A DNA stretch of 64,000 nt from UBA1563 sp041667115 (GTDB lineage: Bacteria > Bacteroidota > Ignavibacteria > Ignavibacteriales > Ignavibacteriaceae). Under the pieces are notes generated by a model, which worked only from the letters and a program-made list of their open reading frames with translations, was not told the DNA's origin and made no database searches. Shown in pieces: positions 7,275 to 17,949 of the stretch. Numbering within the stretch: the stretch's first letter is position 1; each line of letters begins with the position of its first letter. The stretch spans positions 1-64,000 of the forward strand of contig JBAYFO010000015.1 of NCBI GenBank assembly GCA_041667115.1, given 5' to 3'. Made by a program: the position numbers and the translations under genes.

Positions 7275-8590
7275 AAGTATCCTTTTTGCTTCAGAATTTT
7301 TTCTATAGTGATATCCCCGATTTCCTGTAAATCATACTGAACGCGTGTTGACGGTTTATTTATTTTCAACAATCTGCCAAGGTCAATTGGGGTTCCGATG
7401 ATTACGGAATCGCAATCGGTTGCGTTAATGGTTTCTTCCAAATCTTTTATTTGTTGATCGCTGTACCCCATTGCCGGCAGCAGCGTTCCGATTTTTGGAT
7501 ATTTTTTGAACGTTGCGGTAATTGAGTTTACCGTGTAAGGACGCGGGTCAACTAATTCCTTTGCCCCGTAATTCCATGCGGCAACCACACCGGCTCCGTA
7601 TTCCATTTCACCGTGCGTAAGTGTTGGACCATCTTCAACAACGAGCACACGCTTGCCGGTTATCAATTCCGGATGTTCCACTTTGATCGGAGAAGCTCCT
7701 TGAATTACAATGGCTTTCGGATTAACCGAACGAATATTATCACTAACCAATTTGATGTTTTTCGGTTCAGCTGATTCAATTTTATTTATCACCACAACAT
7801 CTGCAAGGCGAAGTGAAGTGTTGCCCGGATAATAATTCATTTCATTTCCGGCACGTAGCGGATCAACAACCGTAAATGTTAAATCGGAATGATAGAATGG
7901 AAAATCATTATTTCCACCGTCCCAAATAATAATATCGGCTTCTTGTTCTGCCTGACGCACGATCGCTTCATAGTCAACACCGGAATATATTACTCCGCCA
8001 CTCACAATATGCGGTTCGTATTCTTCAATTTCTTCAATGGTACATTTATGAAATTTCAGATCTTCAATTGAACCGAATCGCTGGACTTTCTGCTTCACCA
8101 AATCGCCGTAAGGCATAGGATGGCGGATAGCAACAACTTTCTTTCCGGCTTCTCTTAACATCGTAACAATTTTTCTTGATGTTTGAGATTTTCCACTTCC
8201 GGTTCGCACGGCAATAATTGAAATAACCGGCTTCGTACTTTTGATCATTGTTTCTTCAGCACCGAGCAATCTAAACGAAACTCCGGCTGCGTTAACGATT
8301 GACGCTTTAGTCATTACATAATTGAACGGAACATCCGAGTAAGCAAAAACAACTTCATGTACATTGAATTTTTTTATCAGATTTTCCAGTTCCGACTCGT
8401 CATATATCTTTATACCTTTTGGGTATAATTTTCCGGCAAGGTCTGCGGGATAAAGACGACCGTCGATGTTTGGAATTTGTGTTGCAGTAAATGCAACCAC
8501 ATTGTAGTCTTCGTTGTCTCTGTAAAAGACATTGAAATTGTGAAAATCACGTCCTGCTGCACCCATAATGAGGACATTTTTCTTTTCCAT
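7271..8590 (-). CDS. COG2403-type GTPase (cyclic 2,3-diphosphoglycerate synthetase-like)
   Basis: The 439 residues comprise an N-terminal Rossmann-like part (VLIMGAAGRDFHNFN) and a P-loop NTPase domain. The P-loop is GSGKSQT (131-137), with WDGGNNDFPF (223-232) and VINKIE (267-272), an NKxD-like guanine motif. This architecture is that of predicted GTPases related to archaeal cyclic 2,3-diphosphoglycerate synthetase. In bacteria the reaction is not established, so I would not call it a cDPG synthetase. Its coupling to arcC by an ATGA overlap, and argF nearby, suggests a role in carbamoyl-phosphate metabolism. It follows glmS by 19 bp. Confidence 0.8.
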   Translation of the reverse strand: MEKKNVLIMGAAGRDFHNFNVFYRDNEDYNVVAFTATQIPNIDGRLYPADLAGKLYPKGIKIYDESELENLIKKFNVHEVVFAYSDVPFNYVMTKASIVNAAGVSFRLLGAEETMIKSTKPVISIIAVRTGSGKSQTSRKIVTMLREAGKKVVAIRHPMPYGDLVKQKVQRFGSIEDLKFHKCTIEEIEEYEPHIVSGGVIYSGVDYEAIVRQAEQEADIIIWDGGNNDFPFYHSDLTFTVVDPLRAGNEMNYYPGNTSLRLADVVVINKIESAEPKNIKLVSDNIRSVNPKAIVIQGASPIKVEHPELITGKRVLVVEDGPTLTHGEMEYGAGVVAAWNYGAKELVDPRPYTVNSITATFKKYPKIGTLLPAMGYSDQQIKDLEETINATDCDSVIIGTPIDLGRLLKINKPSTRVQYDLQEIGDITIEKILKQKGYL

Positions 8591-8609
8591 AAAGGAATCC
8601 TTTTTTTTG

Positions 8610-10442
8610 TTATTCTACTGTTACGCTTTTGGCTAAATTCCTAGGTTGGTCAACGTTTAGACCTTTTTTCATAGCTATGTGGTACGCTAATAATTGAAGA
8701 GGAATAACGGACAGAATTGGCATTAACATCCTGATGGTTTCAGGAATTTTTATTACATAATCGGCTAAGCGGTCAATGTCATCATCCCCTTCCGTGGCGA
8801 TGGCAATGACTTTCCCTTTACGGGCTTTAATTTCTTCGATGTTGGAAATAATTTTATCGTACGTTGAATCTTTCGGTGCAATAAACACAACAGGCATATT
8901 CTCATCAACTAAAGCGATGGGACCATGTTTCATCTCTGCTGCCGGATACCCTTCTGCATGAATGTAGGAAATCTCTTTCAGTTTAAGAGCGCCTTCAAGT
9001 GCTACCGGAAAGTTGTAACCTCTACCGAGATATAAAAAGTTTTTGGCATTTTTAAATTCTTCGGCAATCACTTCAATTTGTTTTTCAAGTTTAAGAATTT
9101 TTTCAATTTTTCCAGGAATAGTTTGAAATTCCTCCACCATTTTTTTCCCGTCAATCAAACTCATATCTTTTCTTCGCGCAAGCAGTAAAGTGATTAGTGC
9201 AAAGACTGAAAGCTGTGCGGTAAATGCTTTAGTAGAAGCAACTCCAATTTCCGGTCCGGCATGAATATAAACGCCGGCATCACTTTCTCTTGCAATTGAA
9301 CTTCCTACAGCGTTACAAATTCCGATAACAATCGCACCTTTCCTTTTCGCCTCGTGCATTGCTGCTAACGTATCTGCTGTTTCACCCGATTGTGAAATAA
9401 AAAAGATCGTATCGTCTGTGTGAATTACCGGATTACGGTATCTAAATTCAGATGCGTATTCAACTTCGGTCGGAATACGTAAATACTGCTCAAACATATA
9501 CTCGCCTACCATCCCGGAATGCCAAGAAGTTCCGCAGGCAGAAATGATAAAACGTTTAGATTGTCCGATTCTACTTAAAACATTTTCAAGTCCGCCAAGT
9601 TTTGAAGTCCCTTCGGTCAGCACCAACCTTCCGCGCATTGAGTTCATAACCGATTCTGGTTGTTCCATAATTTCTTTCAACATGAAAGTGGAATAACCAC
9701 CTTTGTCTATTTCCTCAAGCGACATGGTTACTTCAATTATTTCTTTCTGAATTTCTTCGTCCTTAATATTCTTTGTGCAGAAACGGTCTTTATAAATTTC
9801 TGCTATTTCACCATCTTCCAGATAGACAACTTGTTTAGTATGTGCAATTAAAGCAGAAACATCTGAGGCGATAAAATTTTCATTTTCTCCAATACCGAGG
9901 ACAAGGGGCGAACCTTTTCTGGCAGCAACAATTTTATCCGGTTCGTTACTCGACAAAACGGCAAGTCCGTACGTTCCCTCAACTTCATTTAATGCATGTC
10001 GAACAGCGCTAAAGAGTTTAAACCCTTTTTTCATAAATCTATCAATTAAATGAACTAACACTTCCGTGTCGGTTTCGCTATTGAATTGATAACCGTCGCC
10101 GATGAGAATTTTTTTAAGTGATTGATAGTTTTCAATAATGCCGTTATGAATTACCAGCAGCGTTTTTTCTTTATTGCAATGGGGATGAGCATTTGCTTCA
10201 TTCGGAATTCCATGGGTTGCCCACCTGGTGTGGCCAATCCCAATATTTGAGAAATGATTTTCAAGATTAATTTTTTGTTCGAGGAGAGAAACTTTTCCTT
10301 TATTTTTAATAATATGTAACTTCCCGTCTGAAAAGAATCCTAATCCTGCAGAATCGTATCCGCGATATTCTAATCTTTTCAGACCTTCAAGTAAAATAGG
10401 AATAGCATTTTTAGTTCCGATATACCCAACAATGCCGCACAT
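8610..10442 (-). CDS. glmS: Glutamine-fructose-6-phosphate aminotransferase (isomerizing)
   Basis: GlmS makes glucosamine-6-phosphate from fructose-6-phosphate and glutamine, the entry to UDP-GlcNAc for peptidoglycan and surface sugars. The 610 residues have the N-terminal nucleophile glutaminase domain (MCGIVGYIG, Cys2; HTRWATHG; HNGIIENY) and two SIS isomerase domains (ISQSGETADT; GRGYNFPVALEGALKLKE). The C-terminus LAKSVTVE is the family's conserved tail. It lies at the downstream end of the polysaccharide and C25 protease run, 65 bp after the protease stop, which fits a supply role for amino-sugar glycans. No glmS ribozyme-like leader is recognised. Confidence 0.97.
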   Translation of the reverse strand: MCGIVGYIGTKNAIPILLEGLKRLEYRGYDSAGLGFFSDGKLHIIKNKGKVSLLEQKINLENHFSNIGIGHTRWATHGIPNEANAHPHCNKEKTLLVIHNGIIENYQSLKKILIGDGYQFNSETDTEVLVHLIDRFMKKGFKLFSAVRHALNEVEGTYGLAVLSSNEPDKIVAARKGSPLVLGIGENENFIASDVSALIAHTKQVVYLEDGEIAEIYKDRFCTKNIKDEEIQKEIIEVTMSLEEIDKGGYSTFMLKEIMEQPESVMNSMRGRLVLTEGTSKLGGLENVLSRIGQSKRFIISACGTSWHSGMVGEYMFEQYLRIPTEVEYASEFRYRNPVIHTDDTIFFISQSGETADTLAAMHEAKRKGAIVIGICNAVGSSIARESDAGVYIHAGPEIGVASTKAFTAQLSVFALITLLLARRKDMSLIDGKKMVEEFQTIPGKIEKILKLEKQIEVIAEEFKNAKNFLYLGRGYNFPVALEGALKLKEISYIHAEGYPAAEMKHGPIALVDENMPVVFIAPKDSTYDKIISNIEEIKARKGKVIAIATEGDDDIDRLADYVIKIPETIRMLMPILSVIPLQLLAYHIAMKKGLNVDQPRNLAKSVTVE

Positions 10443-10507
10443 GTGTTTCTCTTTATTATTTTGTACTCTTAAATTAAGAATTTTCTTGGTTAGGAAGAAA
10501 CAGACGG

Positions 10508-13500
10508 CTACTCCATCTTTACCAGTTTTTGTGTTGTTGTTATTGTTTTATCGTTAAACTTTGCGATCACTTTATAGAGATATAAACCGTTAGCTATCGG
10601 GTCACCGTCTTGATCTTTTCCATCCCAGAAGATTTTATTAAACCCGACCGAAAAATCGCCTGATGATGGTTTAATTTCTTTTATCAACCTTCCTGCAATG
10701 GTAAATATTCTAATTGTTATCTCTTCCGGTTTACGTTCTCCACGCAGTTCAAAAGTAAAATGAGTTTGCGTTATAAACGGATTAGGGTAGTTGTACACAT
10801 ATTTTATATCATCTACGGTATACGTAAAAAAAGTTATTCGGTGAACAGAAGCATCAAAATAGTTCCCTGAAGAATCTTTTGCGAAACCATCAAGAAAATG
10901 TTCTCCTTCTTTAAGAGATACTTCTTTCCATTTAAGTATTGTTTGATTGTTGGGGTATGGAACAATCGAGTCTCTAATATTTGTTACGTCTAGAGGAATA
11001 TTATCGACCGATATCGAAAAATTATTTTTTGAGATCGGTAACGGTGAATTATCTTTTAACGATACTTCAATTTCCGGTTCTTTGGAAACGATGTCACCGT
11101 CAAGAATTTCTTTACCGTCAATCAGAACTTGAAGTGTCGGGCGCAATGTATCATACCTGATAAAAAATTTCTTTTCTATAAAATTATTGAATGAAAATTT
11201 TTCAGATTCGTTCGGTGTTAATTCAACTCTTATTTTATGAAGATCCCCGATCTTTGAGGTTTCTAAAAGAGAAGTATAAGTAACAGAAGAATCACCTTTT
11301 AACTCTGTTTTGCTGCTAAAGAAAGGAAGTTTTGCATCATCAAGATAACAAGCGACCTGGAAGGTATCGGAAGGAGTGCTACTAAGGTTCTCCGGCGTCA
11401 GTTGGAATTCCAATGGAAATCCTTGAAGCAAAGAATCAGCATCAAAGTGCAGCCCATTTTTTGAAATAGCTAATTCGGTCGGAGAAGTATAATTCCATCC
11501 TAATTTACGAAATTTAATAAGATTACCGGGTACGGTCGAAGTATCTTTCAAATTAATCGAAAGCCGGAGTACTGAATTCACCGGCAGCGTAAGCGTATCA
11601 AGTAAATATGGACTTGGAAGATTCTCTTTTACCAGATCCCAACGTTGGAAAGTTTTATTATACTTTTGCAATTGTACATTTGCAGAAGCACCAGGATTAT
11701 TTAACTCTATATCGTAAGAAACCGAATTCCATTTTTTAGCAGGACCGAATGCGAAAGTTTCAACCGTTCCTTCTGTGTTTTTATATTTTCCTACAAATTT
11801 TGAAATTCTTGGAGTATAGCCAGGACGAGAACTTGCGTAGAGAACGTTAGCCTTTTGGTCATACGTCCAAGAAAAATAACCCTGGTATGGCGTATATACA
11901 AGCCACTCTTCCTCAAAACGATTGGTCGTTAGATCAAATCGCCGCATATAGTTAGCATCACCGTATTCAGTTGCATAAAGATAATTATCAATTACAAAAA
12001 AACTACTGAAATAATTATAACTTGTTCCACTGAGGTCTCTATCCTCACCAACTTTTGTCCAATTATTTTGTGGGTCAAGAATCCTTAATCGATATTTTTT
12101 AGCACCAGTTGAATCATCCACTGATAAATTGTACACATACCTTCCGTCAGAAGTAAGAAAAAAGCCACCATCTTTCTCAAAGGAATCTTGATTTATCATA
12201 CTTCCCGGGATTAATACTGATGATGTGTCACCTGACTGAAGATCAACTTGTGTTAAATATTTTGATGACTGTGTAGCAACATAAATTTTATCGTTATAAT
12301 AAAATATTGTATGAAAAATAGGAAAACTTACAGTTGATATTGCACCATAATTCTGACCGGGATAAGTTCCGTAATTCCCTGTCCCAATTTTATATATCTT
12401 AGAATTATTCCCATTGTAATAAGCCATAGCACCAGCGTACAAATATTTTCCATCAGTTGTTATTGCAGTCCACCCATCAATGCTATCAGGAAGTATTGCG
12501 GGAAATTTTCCTAAGTATTTATTGTTTGTTGGTTTAGCTGGTAAAAAGGTGGCATTAAGGGTCAATCCTTTTAATGAATCAGAATAATAGATGTTTTCCG
12601 ATTCAAGAAGCTTAAGCTGTTTCCCGGAAAATGATGACGTATCAGTTGCAGAAGTCGTTATGCTGAAGGTGGACGTATTAGTCCAAATGCTCGAATCAAG
12701 TCCTACCCAACTACGAGTTCGCCAGAAATAAATCCCACTATCGGCAAGCGTAGTAGTCCATTTCACAACACCGTTTGAAGGTGAAATATTTTTAATATCA
12801 AGTAGCGGTTTTTCAAAAGATACCGAAGTATCAATTTGAATCTGGTATGTAAGTTTTTTATCCACATATTCGCCAATATCGGCAATAAGAAATTCAACAT
12901 TTTTTTTAGTTGAAATAAATCCGTTTACGGGGGAAATAATATTAGGCTCGCTTGTTTTAAAAGCATAAAAAGATTTTATACATTCATTATCGGAAAAATC
13001 ATCTTCAAGGGCGTTTTTATTTGCATTAACATCTACAATAAGTGTATTTGTACCATCTTGAGCCGGAGTCCAAGCAAAGACCACCGAATCAAGTAATCCA
13101 AACGATTTGATTTTTTTTGATCCAATCAAATTTTTTACATTTTTATCTATTACCGAGAGTTCGACCAATAAAGAGTCATCCGGATTTATAAAACCAAAAT
13201 TTTTAATGGAAATTTTCACCTGAACAGGACTATTAACAATTGGGAACTCTGGTGTTAGACTAACCAAATCTTCCGAAACGGAATAATCAGGTTTTTTCGG
13301 AAATGCTAATTCGGTAATCGGATCCCCAAGCAAAGTCGCTAATGCAATCTGGTCGGCAAAGGGACCGGTTAGAACATTATAATTTTTTGCGTTTAATATA
13401 GCTTTACCAACAATGTAATTTTTTTTATTAAACACTTCATTAAAAAATCTAGAATTGAGAGCTACACCGATAGAAAAGCTTGTCAATCCAGCGCTTCCCC

Positions 13501-16192
13501 AAAAACCGATGGCTCCTTTGCCAGGAATTTTGATAAACTTCTCGCCAAAAACATCTTGATTATCAAAATGTGCAGTATAGCAGGTAACACTACATATGAA
13601 GGGGAGTTTTCCCCCATTATTCAACATATAAATATCGTCATTTAGAAAAACTAAATCCCACTGAGAACCACCGCCATGTCCAAAATAATTTACAAGCACC
13701 GCACCGCTATCAATACCCCTCCTAATATCCGCGCCTTCACCTTTGAACGGGAGGTGTTCAGGCTTGCTGGGATAACGAAATATTTTTTTTGAACTAAAAC
13801 CATTCGGCGCTAAATAGATTTTGTCTAACAGCAAACTCTCATCATTAAAAGCAAAAAACAATTCATCATTAAGATCTTGACCGGAGGCAACAAGCAACGA
13901 ATTTTGCTTCCATATTTTCCCCGGATCACTTGGATAAGTAATAATTTTATCAACTAAATTGTTTGCTTCGATTAAAGTTTCACAAGATAATCTTCCGATT
14001 GCAATATCAGGAGCAACATCATTACCACTTACCGCTACAAACATATTGTCACTCGCGGCTAATCCATATTCGTAAGACTGATACGGCATCGAGGGAATAA
14101 AATTTTTCCGGCTGTCTGGAAAAATTCCTCTATAATCAGAACTCATGTCTCCGATTAAAACAACATAAGAGAGAGGCGTTCCCGTATAATAATTTTCAAA
14201 TGCATATTTGATGTACGATTGTACTGCGTACGGATCAAGTAATCCGAAAGAAAATTCATCATAAATATCATTAATATTAACAATCTGGATTCTCGGTGAA
14301 ACAATTGAAGTGTCGGGAAAATTTGTTTCTCTAAATTGTTTTAATCTTTCCGCGGCTGGAAGAAAATCTTTGTGAGTAATGATGAGATAGTCAACCACCT
14401 GAGTCTTATTCCTAAGATCCGAGGGAGTATCTAATTCCATCGAATCAATTTTTAAAAAGTTGCTGAGACTGGTACAATAATAGTCGGTTGGGATGTAAGC
14501 ACTATCGACAAATAAAACTTCTCTGTACTGATTTTGAGTGAAAAAAGTATTTTTTATAACTTCCTTTCGTTGTGGGATGTAAACAAGCATATCATCACTC
14601 GTCCAATTCCATAGGCTAAATCGATTTTTGCCGAACATCTCAGGTGTGGAAGTCAGGTGGAAATAATTGCCATTTACTCTATTCTCTCTCCAATAATCAA
14701 ACTCAAACCAATTAATTCTTATTTCATCAGAACGGGATTGGTCCGGGTAGGTAGAATTCGCAACAATTAGCCCATCAGTAAAAACTTGAAAATAATTTTC
14801 GGGGAAAATATTAATGTTTTTCGTATTAATTTTTTTTTCAAAATTATAAGAACTCTGCCCATCCCATTCAACAGAGTCGACAAGCTGACCGGTTAGAGTT
14901 ATTTTCACCCGGTGATCCGGATCGAAGGAAGCATAATTTGTTAACCCGTGAAAATTTGCCCGAACTGTTACTATGTTTGAGTCTGGGAAATAATTCGGAA
15001 AACTTACAAACGGAGCCGAAAATGCTTCGGTTTGTTTACCATTTATTCCACTTGCTTTTCCCCAATGCCAATAATCTCGTTCAAGATTTTCGGCATAACC
15101 AAAATGTTCATAAAGTAAGTCTTTCTCGTAATGCAAAGTAAGCTTACTCTGTTGAAAGGTTTTTCCCCAACCGCTTTTGTAGCCATCAATCACTTGATAT
15201 CTTTTTCCATCGGTATCACTGTTTATTGTTAACCAATAAATATTGGAAGTGTTATAGATGTTATCCTTGCAATAACGTGAAGGGGCAATTGGTACCCCAA
15301 CGAACTGTATATAATCATTGTTGTTGAATAGACTGTCCCCGTCATCAACTATTTCTAATGGGACTTCCTCCCCATTGTTAAATAATTTTATTTTTTTAAT
15401 ATCGCTGAATTGATTTAAACTGGCATCCATAGCGATTAAATCAGCCGGAGAAATACGATATATCCCCTCATTTTTCAGATAGAGTTTAACCCAAGTAAAC
15501 TGAGGGTTATACCAATATTCATCATTTTTTTTTGCAAGAGCCGTATTCATGTTCTTTCCAGCAGTCCAATCTTTTGCAACAGAATAGTTGAGAACACTAT
15601 TCTTTAGAAAGCCATCGGTTGCTTTATCAACAATTCGCTTTGTCGTAGAGTTTTCATTTCTGTTTTTATAAAAAAACCGGACAACTATTTTTTCATGAAA
15701 AACCAATTCACGAGTCACCGGGTTGAATTGAAAAGGGAACACTCCTATCGGTTGGATAGTAGCAAAACGATAGACATACGAGGGATAGATTGAAATTGCA
15801 GAAGATGGATAATTTTGATTACTCTGATAAATAGTTTCCGAATATGCCGTCGGTGAGTTGAGAGAACTGCTTTCGCTTGACGCGTAAGGGAAAAGAAATT
15901 TATTTTTTAATGTTTGTTTTTGGTCGGATACTATTTTATAAGTTAGTGAAGAGCCACTTTTAACTCCGAGAGAAACAAATTCCTGCGGCAAAACCGGTTT
16001 TCCGTTTTCTTCGAAAGAGAGTTCCCCACCGACAATTTTCTGAAATGTTTTACCGTTCAAAGTTGTATCTTTTACCAGGTACTTCCCCCCAAAGGAAAAT
16101 TCAACGGTGATCGATTCGGCTGTTGATTCTAATATTTTCGGACTCTGAGCAAAGAGGACGCTCGACAAAAAAAGGCTGAAGAGTATTTTCAT
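10508..16192 (-). CDS. Giant C25 (gingipain/PorU-like) cysteine peptidase with T9SS type A sorting domain
   Basis: The 1894-residue secreted protein has a signal peptide (MKILFSLFLSSVLFAQ). A PorU-like N-terminal region follows, with EGIYRISPADL near 242 and FNNGEEVPLEIVDDGDSLFNNNDYIQF near 271-297. The C25 peptidase domain spans ~600-925, with VLIGD (~678-682), catalytic His in NYFGHGGG (His839) and Cys in ICSVTCYTAHFD (Cys871 by alignment with gingipains). Residues ~1000-1700 carry Ig/CARDB-like and repeat-like beta domains. The last ~90 residues are a complete type A sorting domain (NYPNPF, FTIAGRLIKEI, WDGKDQDG, ANGLYLYKV). It could be the T9SS sortase PorU or a PorU-like paralogue; at 1894 residues it is larger than the classical ~1160-residue PorU. 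It follows the Wzi-like gene and the polysaccharide locus on the same strand. Confidence 0.88.
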   Translation of the reverse strand: MKILFSLFLSSVLFAQSPKILESTAESITVEFSFGGKYLVKDTTLNGKTFQKIVGGELSFEENGKPVLPQEFVSLGVKSGSSLTYKIVSDQKQTLKNKFLFPYASSESSSLNSPTAYSETIYQSNQNYPSSAISIYPSYVYRFATIQPIGVFPFQFNPVTRELVFHEKIVVRFFYKNRNENSTTKRIVDKATDGFLKNSVLNYSVAKDWTAGKNMNTALAKKNDEYWYNPQFTWVKLYLKNEGIYRISPADLIAMDASLNQFSDIKKIKLFNNGEEVPLEIVDDGDSLFNNNDYIQFVGVPIAPSRYCKDNIYNTSNIYWLTINSDTDGKRYQVIDGYKSGWGKTFQQSKLTLHYEKDLLYEHFGYAENLERDYWHWGKASGINGKQTEAFSAPFVSFPNYFPDSNIVTVRANFHGLTNYASFDPDHRVKITLTGQLVDSVEWDGQSSYNFEKKINTKNINIFPENYFQVFTDGLIVANSTYPDQSRSDEIRINWFEFDYWRENRVNGNYFHLTSTPEMFGKNRFSLWNWTSDDMLVYIPQRKEVIKNTFFTQNQYREVLFVDSAYIPTDYYCTSLSNFLKIDSMELDTPSDLRNKTQVVDYLIITHKDFLPAAERLKQFRETNFPDTSIVSPRIQIVNINDIYDEFSFGLLDPYAVQSYIKYAFENYYTGTPLSYVVLIGDMSSDYRGIFPDSRKNFIPSMPYQSYEYGLAASDNMFVAVSGNDVAPDIAIGRLSCETLIEANNLVDKIITYPSDPGKIWKQNSLLVASGQDLNDELFFAFNDESLLLDKIYLAPNGFSSKKIFRYPSKPEHLPFKGEGADIRRGIDSGAVLVNYFGHGGGSQWDLVFLNDDIYMLNNGGKLPFICSVTCYTAHFDNQDVFGEKFIKIPGKGAIGFWGSAGLTSFSIGVALNSRFFNEVFNKKNYIVGKAILNAKNYNVLTGPFADQIALATLLGDPITELAFPKKPDYSVSEDLVSLTPEFPIVNSPVQVKISIKNFGFINPDDSLLVELSVIDKNVKNLIGSKKIKSFGLLDSVVFAWTPAQDGTNTLIVDVNANKNALEDDFSDNECIKSFYAFKTSEPNIISPVNGFISTKKNVEFLIADIGEYVDKKLTYQIQIDTSVSFEKPLLDIKNISPSNGVVKWTTTLADSGIYFWRTRSWVGLDSSIWTNTSTFSITTSATDTSSFSGKQLKLLESENIYYSDSLKGLTLNATFLPAKPTNNKYLGKFPAILPDSIDGWTAITTDGKYLYAGAMAYYNGNNSKIYKIGTGNYGTYPGQNYGAISTVSFPIFHTIFYYNDKIYVATQSSKYLTQVDLQSGDTSSVLIPGSMINQDSFEKDGGFFLTSDGRYVYNLSVDDSTGAKKYRLRILDPQNNWTKVGEDRDLSGTSYNYFSSFFVIDNYLYATEYGDANYMRRFDLTTNRFEEEWLVYTPYQGYFSWTYDQKANVLYASSRPGYTPRISKFVGKYKNTEGTVETFAFGPAKKWNSVSYDIELNNPGASANVQLQKYNKTFQRWDLVKENLPSPYLLDTLTLPVNSVLRLSINLKDTSTVPGNLIKFRKLGWNYTSPTELAISKNGLHFDADSLLQGFPLEFQLTPENLSSTPSDTFQVACYLDDAKLPFFSSKTELKGDSSVTYTSLLETSKIGDLHKIRVELTPNESEKFSFNNFIEKKFFIRYDTLRPTLQVLIDGKEILDGDIVSKEPEIEVSLKDNSPLPISKNNFSISVDNIPLDVTNIRDSIVPYPNNQTILKWKEVSLKEGEHFLDGFAKDSSGNYFDASVHRITFFTYTVDDIKYVYNYPNPFITQTHFTFELRGERKPEEITIRIFTIAGRLIKEIKPSSGDFSVGFNKIFWDGKDQDGDPIANGLYLYKVIAKFNDKTITTTQKLVKME

Positions 16193-16275
16193 AAATAGAT
16201 TTTATTTTTAATTCAAACTTCTAAAGTTGTGGGAAATAAACAACATATAAAAAGGGTTCTTTTCCCCGCTTCTAA

Positions 16276-17949
16276 CTAATAAAAATTATAATTGATTTGT
16301 AACGATGTGGTGAAAGTTCTATTATTCACTTTCATCTTTGTATAGGTTGAATATTCCGCCAGCCAGACAACATTAATATTGTAAGAGTACAAATATCGGA
16401 GAGTCAACTCGTAAAAATTAGTAGTTACTCTATCACCATATAGAAAAAGAGCAACCGGAGAATCAAAATATCTCGTACTTAGAAAAATTGATCCTCCGAC
16501 ATTCCTGATCAGCTCCCCATTTTCATTGACTTCATTATCTCCGTGTACTGTATGCCGGAAAAGAAATGACGATGATACTTTTGCAGTTACATCATAAACC
16601 GCTCGCAAACTTGCCATTGCACTGTTTGGTTGAAGATCAAGGCCAAGTGGAAATCCATTATTTGTGTAAGTTAATACTTCGCCTCCGTTGGGGTGCGAGT
16701 AAGTGTATGGTCTAATCTGCACAAAGTCGCCATAGAGAGTCAATCGCTCAAATAAAAGTGGTGCAGTTGCTGTAAAACCCATCTGCCAGGCGATTCTGTT
16801 CCCGGCGGAATTCCATTTCCCCGGTTTTAAAAATTCAAAGTTTAAATCATCTAACGTAAATGTACCATTTAGCTCTAACCCCCGATATGGGCGGTACCGG
16901 GAATCAAATTGTAAAAATGAATTATCAAGATCATTTAGCGAGCGTTGCGCAGATTCCCAAAGTAGAAAAGGATTAAGATACGCTAACTCCATTGGCCGAT
17001 TTGCATATATTATTGTTTGCCCAACCCCGAAAGAAAGATTCGAAAACGGTTGGTAACCAAATCGGCTCGTCGCAATATATTTGGGATTTCTAGTTTTAAC
17101 GTTGTATCGCAAAGAATCTACGAATGTGGTAGTTACCGGTTGTACAAGCCAGCCATGTAAAAATTTATATGAAAATTGTTTGTAGGAAATATCGAATCTC
17201 ACAAAATCAAAAGTTTGCGGAGTTTCGTTAAGTATGTTTTGATCAAATCTATCAACGCCCCATAAAATTCTTTCTCTTCCTATCTGTACTTTGAAAATAT
17301 TTTTTTTCAAAGTAATATAACCCGAAGTTTGATCAAAATAATTAAGTCCGGTGCTATTAAACGTAAAACTTTGCCGCACTCTTTGATCCGTAGCCGAAGC
17401 CTTCCGATCTCCTGTTTGAGTACCATTCCATGCTTCAAGATATGCGGCGAACCAGTCACTATACTCAAGCGAAAAAGCTCCTCCGTATGTTACTAAAAAT
17501 GCAGAACGAGCTTTATCATTTGCCTCATCAAAAAAAATATTCTTAGTTGTTACAATAGGAGCAACCGAAAAAGTGATTAGCGAATCTTGATAGGAATAGG
17601 CATAATTTTCTTCACTCGAAAAAAAATGTTGTTTCAATAAGGAAGAATCGTTACAAAAGAAAGAATTGTTTGACTTTCTTTCCGAAGGAAAGTACTTCAA
17701 GAACAAATTTAGTTTTCCTTTGTCTAAGTCGGATAACAGAGCAGCAGAATCTTTTGCTTTTTTCAATTGATTAAATATCTCTCCTCTTGTTAAAGGAAGA
17801 ACAACATCATCATAAGTCGGGAGAATATTTTTTACCCGAAGATTATTTAAAAAATCATAAACCGGATGATTACTCCGGACAGACAAATTTTGAGCAAAAG
17901 CAAGAACTGGAAACATCAGGAAAAGAAACCAAATGTTTTTGTAGTTCAT
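16276..17949 (-). CDS. Wzi-type capsule assembly outer-membrane beta-barrel
   Basis: The 557-residue product begins with a signal peptide (MNYKNIWFLFLMFPVLAFAQ) and ends in alternating hydrophobic strands with a C-terminal aromatic residue (LQINYNFY), as outer-membrane barrels do. The segment VQIGRERILWGVDRFDQNIL with the following ETPQTFDFVRFD matches the capsule-assembly Wzi family, which tethers or organises polysaccharide at the cell surface. It overlaps the stop of the upstream phosphoglycosyl transferase gene by one base and precedes the C25 protease gene, so it is part of the polysaccharide locus. Sugar specificity cannot be told. Confidence 0.78.
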   Translation of the reverse strand: MNYKNIWFLFLMFPVLAFAQNLSVRSNHPVYDFLNNLRVKNILPTYDDVVLPLTRGEIFNQLKKAKDSAALLSDLDKGKLNLFLKYFPSERKSNNSFFCNDSSLLKQHFFSSEENYAYSYQDSLITFSVAPIVTTKNIFFDEANDKARSAFLVTYGGAFSLEYSDWFAAYLEAWNGTQTGDRKASATDQRVRQSFTFNSTGLNYFDQTSGYITLKKNIFKVQIGRERILWGVDRFDQNILNETPQTFDFVRFDISYKQFSYKFLHGWLVQPVTTTFVDSLRYNVKTRNPKYIATSRFGYQPFSNLSFGVGQTIIYANRPMELAYLNPFLLWESAQRSLNDLDNSFLQFDSRYRPYRGLELNGTFTLDDLNFEFLKPGKWNSAGNRIAWQMGFTATAPLLFERLTLYGDFVQIRPYTYSHPNGGEVLTYTNNGFPLGLDLQPNSAMASLRAVYDVTAKVSSSFLFRHTVHGDNEVNENGELIRNVGGSIFLSTRYFDSPVALFLYGDRVTTNFYELTLRYLYSYNINVVWLAEYSTYTKMKVNNRTFTTSLQINYNFY

